61,195 nucleotides of DNA. It comes from JANOMH01 sp031422295. GTDB taxonomy: Bacteria > Pseudomonadota > Alphaproteobacteria > Rhodobacterales > Rhodobacteraceae. The position numbers and the translations under genes are program-made. The stretch spans positions 1 to 61,195 of the forward strand of contig JANOQM010000072.1 in the NCBI GenBank assembly GCA_031422295.1, given 5' to 3'. Shown piece after piece: positions 8,228-15,857 of the stretch. The notes beneath the pieces are model-generated. The model saw nothing but the letters and a program-made list of their open reading frames with translations, was not told the DNA's origin and searched no databases. How positions within the stretch are numbered: position 1 is the first letter of the stretch; the number at the start of each line of letters is the position of its first letter.

Positions 8228-9303
8228 GATGCAGCCCCCGCCATGCTGGAAATGCGCCCATCGCGGTAAAGCCGGGTCATCGCGGGCTGAAAGTGCAGGC
8301 CGACGCTGGACCCTGTTTCGGGCACTTCACCGTCTACGACAGCTTTGACTGGCATGTTGCCCAGCATCGCCTCGACCACCGCATGGCGTCCGACATCCAT
8401 GACTTTGCGCACTGTGGCAGGCAGGCCACCAGCGCCGAAGGAAACAAATTCTGGCCTTATGCCGATCTGGGTTTTGCCACCTGCGCCCGTAACTGCGCCC
8501 TCAAGGGCGACAGTGTGGCCGTTCACGATGGCTGCCCCATTCTGCACCTCGCACTCCAGCACGTTCATGCCGGGCGAGCCGATGAAATGGCCGACAAAGG
8601 TATGCGCGGGGCGTTCGAATAATTCGACCGGCGATCCGATCTGCACCACCTCGCCGTCCTGCATGACCACCACCTGATCGGCAAAGGTCAGCGCCTCGGT
8701 CTGGTCATGCGTGACGTAGATCATCGTGGCGCGGACCCGTTGATGCAGTTCCTTCAGCTTGCTGCGCAATTTCCATTTCAGATGCGGGTCGATCACGGTC
8801 AGCGGTTCGTCGAACATCACCACATTCACATCGTCACGGACGAGGCCCCGCCCCATGGAGATCTTTTGCTTGGCATCAGGTGACAGGCCAGCGGCGCGTT
8901 TGCCAAGGATATCCGACACCTCAAGCATCTCGGCAATCTCGGTCACCCGGGCCTTGACCCGGTCCTCTTTCACCCCGCGATTGCGCAGGGGGAAGGCCAG
9001 ATTGTCATAAACGGTCATCGTGTCGTAGATCACCGGGAACTGGAATACCTGGGCGATATTGCGTTTGTCGGGCGCTGTGCGCGTGACATCAACACCGTCG
9101 AACAGGATCTGCCCATGTGACGGGACCAGCAGCCCCGAGATGATGTTAAGCAGGGTGGATTTGCCGCAGCCGGACGGGCCGAGCAGCGCATAGGCGCCGC
9201 CATCCTGCCAGTTCAGATTGATCTCTTTCAGCGCGTAATCCGACGCGGCTTTAGGGGCAGGGCTGTAGCTGTGTTGCAAATTGCTGAGCGTTATCTGTGC
9301 CAT
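8224..9303 (-). CDS. glpT: GlpT, glycerol ABC transporter ATP-binding protein with degenerate signature
   Basis: A 359-residue ATPase with a C-terminal TOBE-like regulatory domain (about residues 270-345). Walker A is GPSGCGKST (about residue 42) and Walker B VVMFDEPLTVID (about 162). The usual LSGGQ signature is replaced by LSPDAKQKISMGRG (about 140), while GlpS keeps LSGGQQQ. The two ATPases therefore build one canonical and one altered nucleotide site, typical of this heterodimeric glycerol transporter class. GlpT is the Glp ABC naming of rhizobia, not the glycerol-3-phosphate antiporter of E. coli. Confidence 0.85.
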   Translation of the reverse strand: MAQITLSNLQHSYSPAPKAASDYALKEINLNWQDGGAYALLGPSGCGKSTLLNIISGLLVPSHGQILFDGVDVTRTAPDKRNIAQVFQFPVIYDTMTVYDNLAFPLRNRGVKEDRVKARVTEIAEMLEVSDILGKRAAGLSPDAKQKISMGRGLVRDDVNVVMFDEPLTVIDPHLKWKLRSKLKELHQRVRATMIYVTHDQTEALTFADQVVVMQDGEVVQIGSPVELFERPAHTFVGHFIGSPGMNVLECEVQNGAAIVNGHTVALEGAVTGAGGKTQIGIRPEFVSFGAGGLPATVRKVMDVGRHAVVEAMLGNMPVKAVVDGEVPETGSSVGLHFQPAMTRLYRDGRISSMAGAAS

Positions 9304-9314
9304 GATCTGTCCCC

Positions 9315-10373
9315 CTACGCCACAAGCCGACCGTCAGGTGCGAAGTAGAAGCACTTTTCCGGATCCAGATGGAACTGATGCACATCGCCGATTTTGAAGG
9401 CATGGACGCCGTGGGCGAGCGAGACCCAACTTTGATCGCCCATCGCAAAATGCGCGCTGCTTTCGGACCCGCTAAGCTCGGTAATCAGCACTTTGCCTGC
9501 CAATACCACACCAGACCCGGCCACCGGGCCGATATTGTCGGGGCGGATGCCGATGACATAGGGGCCGTCGGGCAAGTTTGCCGCCGCACCGGTGGCGGAC
9601 CAAGAAACGCCCGATGACAGAGTGATCGCTGTGCCGCGTTTGGTGGCGTCAGAGGTGTTGATCGGCGGGTTGGAAAACACCTTTGCCGAGGCGAGGTCCT
9701 GTGGTTTGCGGTAGATGTCAGCCGTGGTGCCAAACTGAGTGACGCGGCCATCGTCCATCAGCGCGGTTTTACCACCGAGCAACAGCGCTTCCTCTGGTTC
9801 GGACGTGGCATAGATGACCACTGCGCCGCGTCCGGCGAAGAGTTCCGGCAGTTGTTCGCGCAATTCCTCGCGCAGTTTGTAGTCCAGATTGGCCAAAGGT
9901 TCGTCCAGAAACACAGCGCGGCTGTCTTTGACAATGGCACGCGCCAAGGCGGTGCGCTGTTGTTGCCCGCCAGACAATTCATGCGGGCGGCGTTTCAGCA
10001 TGGGCCGCAGGCGCAGAATATCGGCCGCAGCCTCGACCCGGCCCGCGATTTCAGATTTCGCCACACCGGCCACGCGCAGGGGCGAGGCGATGTTGTCGAA
10101 TACTGTCATCTGCGGATAATTGACGAAAAACTGATGCACGAGGCTGATGTTGCGCTTTTGCGTGGACTGGCCGGTGACGTCCTGGCCGTCCATCAGCAGG
10201 GTGCCGTCGCTGATTTTGTCCAGCCCGGCCATCAGTTTGATGAGTGAGGTTTTGCCTGCACCAGTTTGTCCAAGCAGCACATTAAAGTGCCCAGTCTCGA
10301 AGACAAGGCTGGTGGGTTTGATGTGGGTCTGGGCCCCCACGCGTTTCGTGACCTGTCGTAACTCAAGGGTCAT
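9315..10373 (-). CDS. glpS: GlpS, glycerol ABC transporter ATP-binding protein
   Basis: A 352-residue ABC ATPase, the canonical partner of GlpT. Motifs: Walker A GQTGAGKTS (about residue 36), signature LSGGQQQRTALARAI (about 138), Walker B AVFLDEPLANLD (about 158). The usual switch histidine is changed: TSEPEEALLL follows the D-loop where most families have THD-type residues. A TOBE-like domain fills the last 110 residues. It lies 11 bases upstream of glpT and about 110 bases downstream of the binding-protein gene, from which it is separated by a strong hairpin. Confidence 0.86.
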   Translation of the reverse strand: MTLELRQVTKRVGAQTHIKPTSLVFETGHFNVLLGQTGAGKTSLIKLMAGLDKISDGTLLMDGQDVTGQSTQKRNISLVHQFFVNYPQMTVFDNIASPLRVAGVAKSEIAGRVEAAADILRLRPMLKRRPHELSGGQQQRTALARAIVKDSRAVFLDEPLANLDYKLREELREQLPELFAGRGAVVIYATSEPEEALLLGGKTALMDDGRVTQFGTTADIYRKPQDLASAKVFSNPPINTSDATKRGTAITLSSGVSWSATGAAANLPDGPYVIGIRPDNIGPVAGSGVVLAGKVLITELSGSESSAHFAMGDQSWVSLAHGVHAFKIGDVHQFHLDPEKCFYFAPDGRLVA

Positions 10374-10420
10374 GGTCTGCCTGACTTAGCGCGGGTGCCG
10401 CGCGGGATTAGGGGCAAAAT

Positions 10421-10445
10421 GACCGGGGTTATGAAAACCCCGGTC
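10421..10445 (-). terminator. Intercistronic hairpin between glpV and glpS
   Basis: A perfect 10-bp inverted repeat, GACCGGGGTT and AACCCCGGTC, with a five-base loop. On the minus strand it is followed by a short T-rich run (ATTTTG). It sits after the binding-protein stop and before glpS. It could be a leaky terminator or an mRNA 3'-end stabiliser that keeps binding protein in excess over membrane subunits. Confidence 0.7.
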
Positions 10446-10484
10446 AAGGTTGGTGCAGGTCAGGAACCCGCACCGAGGGAGAAC

Positions 10485-12224
10485 TTATTCGACGGCTGCC
10501 CATTGGGCGATAAGTTCGTCATAAGGGATGGTTTCACCCGGCGGATCTTCGTTTGCCAGCAGGGGTTTGGCCCCGCCGTTGGCATACCAGTATTCCGCCG
10601 TCTGCTCTTCGTTCAGACGTGGGCCGCAACCGCCATAGACATTGGCTGCCTCGTCTGCTTCTTGCATCCGGGACATCGTCAGGTCCATTTCAGCGGCCAG
10701 CCGGTCCATCGCCTCTTGCGGGGTGAAGGCACCAGAGTTCACGTCGCCGATCTGCTGCCACCACAGTTGTGCCAGTTTCGGATAATCGGGGACGTTGATG
10801 CCGGTTGGCGACCAACGGACCCGGTCGGGCGAGCGGTAGAACTCGATCAAACCACCCAAAAGTGGGGCGCGTTCGGTAAAGCTTTCGTGGTTCACGGTGC
10901 TGTCGCGGATAAACGTCAGACCCACATGGCTGCGCTTTGTATCCACGGTCTTGGACACGACGAACTGCGCATAGAGCCATGCGGCCTGTGCCCGGTCTGT
11001 CGGGGTCGAGCTGAGGATGGTCCAGCTGCCTACATCCTGATAGCCGACCTTTTGGCCTTCTTGCCAATAGGGGCCATGCGGGCTGGGGGCCATACGCCAC
11101 AAGGGTGCGCCATCGGCGTCCACTGTATTGTTGCCCGCAGATTGCGGGGCGACCATGTTGGCAGTGAACGCGGTGTACCAGAAAATCTGCTGGGCCACGT
11201 TGCCTTGGGCCAAGGCGGGCAGGGACTGATAGAAGTCATAGCTGGCCGCACCGGGGGGTGCATATGCGCGTAGCCATTCGTCCCATTTGCGGATCGCATA
11301 GACCGAAGCCGGCCCGTTGGTTTCGCCACCACGGGTGACGGATGCACCGACCGGGTTACAGGTGCCCGCTTCCATGCGGATGCCCCATTCGTCGATTGGA
11401 ATGCCATTCGGCTCTCCGATTGACCCGGCACCGGCCATCGACAACCACGCATCGGTCATCCGCCAGCCCAGATCGGGGGCGCGTTTGCCATAGTCCATGT
11501 GGCCATAGACGGTGACGCCGTCAATTTCGCCAACATCGACGGTAAAGAACTCGGCGATATCTTCGTAGGCCGACCAGTTTACCGGAACGCCCAGTTCATA
11601 GCCATATTTGGCCAAGAACGCAGCTTTCAGGTCTTCACGCGCGAACCAGTCTGCCCGGAACCAATATAGGTTGGCAAACTGCTGGTCGGGCAGCTGATAC
11701 AGGTCACCGTCCGGGCCAGTGGTAAACTGGGTGCCCATGAAATCGGCCAGATCAAGGCCGGGGTTGGTGACGGATGCGCCATCGCCTGCCATAAAGTCAG
11801 TCAGGTTATAGGCCAGTTGCAGGCGCGAATGGGTGCCGATCAGGTCACTGTCATTGACATAGATGTCATACAGGTTACGCCCGGTCTGCATTTGGGTCTG
11901 AACCGCCTGGACAACTTCGCCTTCGCCCAGAATCTGGTGTGTCACCTTGATCCCGGTGATTTCGAAAAACGCCTGGGTCAGCACTTCGGATTCGTAGCTG
12001 TGTGTCGGAATGCCTTCTGACAACACGTTGATTTCCATCCCCGCAAACGGGGTGGCGGCCTCGATGAACCATTGCATTTCGGCAAGCTGTTCATCCTTGG
12101 TCAGCACGGACGGCTGAAACTCTTCGTCAATCCACCGTTGCGCTGCGGCCTCGTCGGCCATAGCTGTAGTGGCCCCCGCGATGACAGCAGATGCTGCCAC
12201 AGCGGAGAGTAGATACTTGCGCAT
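10485..12224 (-). CDS. glpV: GlpV, periplasmic glycerol-binding protein of the ABC transporter
   Basis: A 579-residue family-1 extracellular solute-binding protein, much longer than ordinary sugar-binding proteins and matching the size of GlpV. The N-terminus MRKYLLSAVAASAVIAGA with cleavage after TTAMA is a clear Sec signal peptide. It is the first gene of the leftward glp operon, with a free upstream region of over 250 bases that holds the operon promoter. No glpD or glpR is visible beside it, so glycerol oxidation and regulation must be encoded elsewhere. Confidence 0.86.
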   Translation of the reverse strand: MRKYLLSAVAASAVIAGATTAMADEAAAQRWIDEEFQPSVLTKDEQLAEMQWFIEAATPFAGMEINVLSEGIPTHSYESEVLTQAFFEITGIKVTHQILGEGEVVQAVQTQMQTGRNLYDIYVNDSDLIGTHSRLQLAYNLTDFMAGDGASVTNPGLDLADFMGTQFTTGPDGDLYQLPDQQFANLYWFRADWFAREDLKAAFLAKYGYELGVPVNWSAYEDIAEFFTVDVGEIDGVTVYGHMDYGKRAPDLGWRMTDAWLSMAGAGSIGEPNGIPIDEWGIRMEAGTCNPVGASVTRGGETNGPASVYAIRKWDEWLRAYAPPGAASYDFYQSLPALAQGNVAQQIFWYTAFTANMVAPQSAGNNTVDADGAPLWRMAPSPHGPYWQEGQKVGYQDVGSWTILSSTPTDRAQAAWLYAQFVVSKTVDTKRSHVGLTFIRDSTVNHESFTERAPLLGGLIEFYRSPDRVRWSPTGINVPDYPKLAQLWWQQIGDVNSGAFTPQEAMDRLAAEMDLTMSRMQEADEAANVYGGCGPRLNEEQTAEYWYANGGAKPLLANEDPPGETIPYDELIAQWAAVE

Positions 12225-12302
12225 CCTGTCTCCTCCCTGAAACTTTATGAGTCGACCGTAGCCGACGTGGTGATTGATACACGCGATTTCGCGGCTGTCA
12301 AA

Positions 12303-12319
12303 CTAAGAAGTTAGTAGTG
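12303..12319. promoter_or_regulatory. CTAA..TTAG motif upstream of the glp operon
   Basis: CTAAGAAGTTAGTAGTG, an inverted CTAA/TTAG core followed by TAGTG, about 80 bases upstream of the glpV start. An almost identical element (CTAAGAACATTAGTAGTG) stands upstream of the SAH-hydrolase-like operon at 15732-15749. The match suggests a shared regulator binding site. Confidence 0.45.
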
Positions 12320-12492
12320 AGAATTAATCTTTGCGCGGGGTCTGCTGACCCGGTCTGAAATGGGGTGCGACACCTGGATCTTGCATCAGTATTTCCCGGT
12401 ATATATGTAATATTATCCGTACCTTAGATGAAGTTCAATGATTACTGTAGCGAGGGTTTTTTGCGCAGGGACGTGAGTCGGTTAGTTCGAAA

Positions 12493-13039
12493 TCACCGGG
12501 CGACGGGCAAATCAGGGCCAGTGGTAGCCACAGGTTTCGCCTGGAACAAGCCGCCCTGGCAGTGGTTCATGCGGATCATCACATGCGCTGCGGCCGTCGA
12601 TTGCATTAAATCCCGCCACCGGCAACTGCCGCAACGGCAGTGCGGCTGTGGTGATTCGGGTTCGGCCCAGCAGCGCCTCGGCGATACCATCAAACCCGAC
12701 AAGGGCCACATCATCGGGGCCTGCTTTGCACAAACTCTTCGGCAGTCATGCTGCCGGACATCAGGGGGCACGGCATTGCGTTCGATCACCGCCAGCACCG
12801 TCAGCGGAATCGCAGCAAAGCCAGTGTGGTTGTCCGGTAGGCCGAGCAATGCCAGATAGTTGGCGTGCAGGGCATCGCTGGCGGGGCTGGTGGCCCCGGC
12901 AATATTTGCCGGACCGTCGATCTTTTCGGCAAGCATTTGCTGAACCTCTGCGCTTGCCATATAATTGACAGATGCCACCGCTGCCTTGGGCGTAAGCCGC
13001 CCCCTGAACGGTCAGAAAAAAGGCCAGTGCGATGGTCAT
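12493..13039 (-). pseudogene. Decayed binding-protein / LacI-type sugar-binding domain remnant
   Basis: Short coding-like stretches in different minus-strand frames line up in order. A signal-peptide-like start (MTIALAFFLTVQGAAYAQ, from 13039) is followed after a frame change by ASVNYMASAEVQQMLAEKI. After another frame change comes GPDDVALVGFDGIAEALLG (around 12700), the hallmark of LacI-family and periplasmic sugar-binding C-terminal lobes, with a PGRLV-like end. No frame is open throughout. I read it as a broken gene. The join between the first and last parts is uncertain and may mix two sources. Confidence 0.4.
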
Positions 13040-13100
13040 TGATAGTTCGATTGTACTGCTATTCCGACAAGTTTTCTTGTGTTTGGTCCGGCATTGGGTT

Positions 13101-14336
13101 TCACCAGCGCCGCATTGCGTGTTCAAGTTCGGGTGTCATCGGTTCAATACTGCCGCCTGACAGTTGAACCCGCTGGACCGCCAGCGCGGTTTCGATTGTG
13201 TCTGGCAGCCTATGAATGCCCGGCGACATTGATCTGCCCGCCAAGGCCAGCAGCTCTGCCGCGCTGGCTTGCAGGGACAGCGACAGGTCCATGATTTCAA
13301 TAGGATTACCTTCGGCGGCGGTGTGGTTGATGCGATGCCCTTCGGCGATGACCAGCACGGATTTACCACTGCCCGTCTGGTATTCGGCAATATCGCGGCG
13401 CAGCGGTCGCGGCGGACCCTGACTGCGCAAATGATCCATCGGCAGTTCGAATGCGCCCCCCCCGGCAGTACATAAGATTGCCCCGTCGGGCAGCAACCTG
13501 ACGTGATCCGGGGTGAGCACGCCTGCAATGCCGGTGGCCGCAAACACAACTTCGGCGGTGGGGGCCGCGTCTGACACCGACCTGGCCGCATGCCCGTTAT
13601 GGATGGCCTGAAGCGCCTTTATAGGATCCAGTTCCGCGACGGTAACCCGTGCGCCAAGTGCGGCGCAATGTAGGGCAACACCCCGGCCAACCCAGCCGTA
13701 GCCGATGACCAGAACCCGACGCCCGGCAATTTGCAGATTGGTGACATCGAGCAGTGCCATGACGCAGGATTGCCCGGTGCCGTAGACATTGTCGAAGATG
13801 TGCTTAAGCCGCGCGTCATTGACGCTGAGCACCGGGAGTTGCAATTGACCGGCCTTGTGCATTTCTGCCAACGGGCGCACCCCGCTGGCGGTTTGTTCGA
13901 CCGCGCCGATCATTCCGGCGACCAGACCGGGAAATTCCCGGTGCGCCAACCGGATCACAAACGCTCCGTCATCCAGCAGGATTTGGGGCGCTGTGTTTAA
14001 CAAGGCGCGGGCCATCGTCAGATCATCTGCCGCGCCGCCGGTCGCGGCAAAAACCGTGACCCCCTCGGCCTGTAATGCCGCTACAACATCGGCCTTGGGA
14101 CCGTCTGCCGATGCGCTAAAAACGCTGACATCAGCGCCAGCGGTTTTAAGCGCAAGGGCCAGATTTGCGGTTTTGGGTTCCAGCACCAGCGCGATCCCGA
14201 TGCGGATACCGTTGACGCTGCCGGTTTGTGACAAGCGTTTTGCAATGGCCCCAAGCAGTGGCATGCCGCGCCCGGCCCAATCTATTTTGTTCTTGCCAAC
14301 CGCTGCCAGTGCCGGGTCAAAAGGAAGGATCGTCAT
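13101..14336 (-). CDS. S-adenosylhomocysteine hydrolase-like protein with altered active site
   Basis: A 411-residue member of the adenosylhomocysteinase family, short form without the insertion of the longer proteobacterial enzymes. The NAD-binding GYGWVGRG motif (about residue 213) and the Lys/Asp pair in NDARLKHIFDN are kept. Compared with the human enzyme, four substrate-site residues differ: His55 is Val (LVLEPKTA), Glu156 is Gln (VEQTASG), His301 is Gly (TAGGGAFE) and His353 is Asn (EGNPIEIM). The neighbouring paralog keeps all four. It overlaps that gene by four bases and is co-transcribed. It may have a new substrate, act as a regulatory subunit of a mixed oligomer, or be inactive; the clean reading frame argues against simple decay. 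Confidence 0.8.
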   Translation of the reverse strand: MTILPFDPALAAVGKNKIDWAGRGMPLLGAIAKRLSQTGSVNGIRIGIALVLEPKTANLALALKTAGADVSVFSASADGPKADVVAALQAEGVTVFAATGGAADDLTMARALLNTAPQILLDDGAFVIRLAHREFPGLVAGMIGAVEQTASGVRPLAEMHKAGQLQLPVLSVNDARLKHIFDNVYGTGQSCVMALLDVTNLQIAGRRVLVIGYGWVGRGVALHCAALGARVTVAELDPIKALQAIHNGHAARSVSDAAPTAEVVFAATGIAGVLTPDHVRLLPDGAILCTAGGGAFELPMDHLRSQGPPRPLRRDIAEYQTGSGKSVLVIAEGHRINHTAAEGNPIEIMDLSLSLQASAAELLALAGRSMSPGIHRLPDTIETALAVQRVQLSGGSIEPMTPELEHAMRRW

Positions 14337-15592
14337 GGTTGCGGCATCCCTTTGATCAGGCCAATAACATCATCCTGTTGTTCTTGCCGGGGTTGGTCGA
14401 TGTGGATGCCCATGCTCTGCAGCTTGGCGGCGGCGATGGAATCGTCAATCTTTTTGGGCAAAACGTGAACGCCCGGGGCCAATTTGGTGTTCACCAGATA
14501 ATGCGCACCTAGGCCCTGCACGGCAAAGGTCAGATCCATAATCTCAACCGGGTGCCCGCTGCCGCCCGCGATATTGACCAGCGCCCCGCCGGACAGCACG
14601 TGGATATCACTTGCGCCAAGCCGATAGGTTTGTATGCCGGGCCGGGGCGCGGATACTGACAGCGCCTCGTGTCCAAGCGCGTCGACATCAACCTCGAGAT
14701 CATGATGCCCGGCATTTGCCAGTACCACATCAGTGCTGAGAAATCTGAATTCGGGCGAACCGATGGCGCGCATTCCGCCGGTGGCAGTCACGACAACAGA
14801 GGCGCCGGGCAGCATATCGCGGGCGGCCCCCACAGTATGGCCGTCCATATGCGCCTCTAGCGCCCGGACCGGGTCACATTCGATCACGCGGGTCTGTGCG
14901 CCCATGCGTTTGGCATATTCCGCGATGCCGCGCCCGACATAACCATAGCCGACAACGACATAGGGCGCCCCGGCGATCTGGCGGTTGGTCAGGCGCAGAA
15001 TGGCCTGAATGGTGGTCTGGCCGGTGCCATAACGGTTGTCGAACAGATGCTTGCAGCGGGCATTATTGGCGGTCAGGGCCGGAAATGGCAAGTTGCCCGC
15101 CGCCGCCATGGCCAGCAACCGGGCTGTTCCGGTTGTGGTTTCCTCGGAAACGCCCTTGAGCTGGCGGAATAGTTCAGGTCGGTGCATAGCCATGCGCAGC
15201 GTCAGCTCGGCCCCGTCATCGATGATGTAATGTGGCTGATGATCCGCCGCCAGCAGCAGTTCCTTTTCCCAGGTTGCCATGTCGCCGTCCGCTTCGGAAA
15301 CGACGGTCAGTCCGCGATCCCGCAGGGCTGCGACGACTGCCCCATGTGTGGTTCGTGGATTACTGCCAGCCACAATAACCTCTGCCCCGGCGTCTGCCAG
15401 AATTGATGCGAGGAAGGCGGTTTTCGCCTCAAGATGGACGACGACCGCAATCCGTACGCCCTTGAGTGAGCCATCGCTTAGGGTATTGCGCACGAGGCCG
15501 GTCAGCACCGGCGCATGTTTTTCGACCCAGGCAATTCTGGCGCGTCCATCCTCTACCAGGTCGCGGAACTCGTCTGTGTTATGCGCAAGCAA
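14333..15592 (-). CDS. ahcY: Adenosylhomocysteinase, short (archaeal/Thermotoga-like) form
   Basis: A 419-residue NAD-dependent S-adenosylhomocysteine hydrolase, which splits SAH into adenosine and homocysteine. Active-site residues are in place: His in VVHLEAKTA, Asp in IIDDGAE, Glu in SEETTTG, Lys/Asp/Asn in NNARCKHLFDN, His in NAGHHDLE and His in GSGHPVEIMD. The NAD loop is GYGYVGRG. FDNRYGTGQ replaces the FDNxYGC of longer enzymes, and the C-terminal Lys/Tyr NAD clamp of those enzymes is absent, as in archaeal-type proteins. The start is a TTG with AGAGG upstream; no in-frame ATG is nearby. A housekeeping long-form enzyme is probably encoded elsewhere; that is inference. Confidence 0.85.
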   Translation of the reverse strand: MLAHNTDEFRDLVEDGRARIAWVEKHAPVLTGLVRNTLSDGSLKGVRIAVVVHLEAKTAFLASILADAGAEVIVAGSNPRTTHGAVVAALRDRGLTVVSEADGDMATWEKELLLAADHQPHYIIDDGAELTLRMAMHRPELFRQLKGVSEETTTGTARLLAMAAAGNLPFPALTANNARCKHLFDNRYGTGQTTIQAILRLTNRQIAGAPYVVVGYGYVGRGIAEYAKRMGAQTRVIECDPVRALEAHMDGHTVGAARDMLPGASVVVTATGGMRAIGSPEFRFLSTDVVLANAGHHDLEVDVDALGHEALSVSAPRPGIQTYRLGASDIHVLSGGALVNIAGGSGHPVEIMDLTFAVQGLGAHYLVNTKLAPGVHVLPKKIDDSIAAAKLQSMGIHIDQPRQEQQDDVIGLIKGMPQP

Positions 15593-15731
15593 TCTGATCG
15601 CCTCTGCCGGTCATTTGCGCCGCGGGGGAATCACTCGGGTCCAAGCGGCGGGTGACGTTACTCCAAGCGATTAGATTTTGGCGTGTCAAACATAAATTTG
15701 CAGGTGCAAAGCGTGATTCGAGGGCGGCTAC

Positions 15732-15749
15732 CTAAGAACATTAGTAGTG
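15732..15749. promoter_or_regulatory. CTAA..TTAG motif upstream of the SAH-hydrolase pair
   Basis: CTAAGAACATTAGTAGTG, about 140 bases upstream of the TTG start of the short SAH hydrolase. It shares CTAAGAA and TTAGTAGTG with the element before the glp operon, differing by one base in spacing. Possible operator; the binding protein is not known. Confidence 0.45.
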
Positions 15750-15857
15750 TTGAGCGCGATTGACAGGATCAGCGCAACCAGCCTTTCGTCGTTCCGCTGG
15801 ACCGGTCGGAAAGCGGCGTCGGCGTGACCCCGAGAAGCAAAAAATAAGCGTCTTATA

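Noticed and set aside
10395..11273. Long plus-strand frame of 292 codons
   Set aside because: It is antisense to the well-supported glycerol-binding protein gene and its product has no domain pattern.
15593..15720. Possible SAH or SAM riboswitch before the SAH-hydrolase pair
   Set aside because: I looked for the known SAH, SAM-II and SAM-SAH core motifs on the minus strand and could not match them, so no riboswitch is called.
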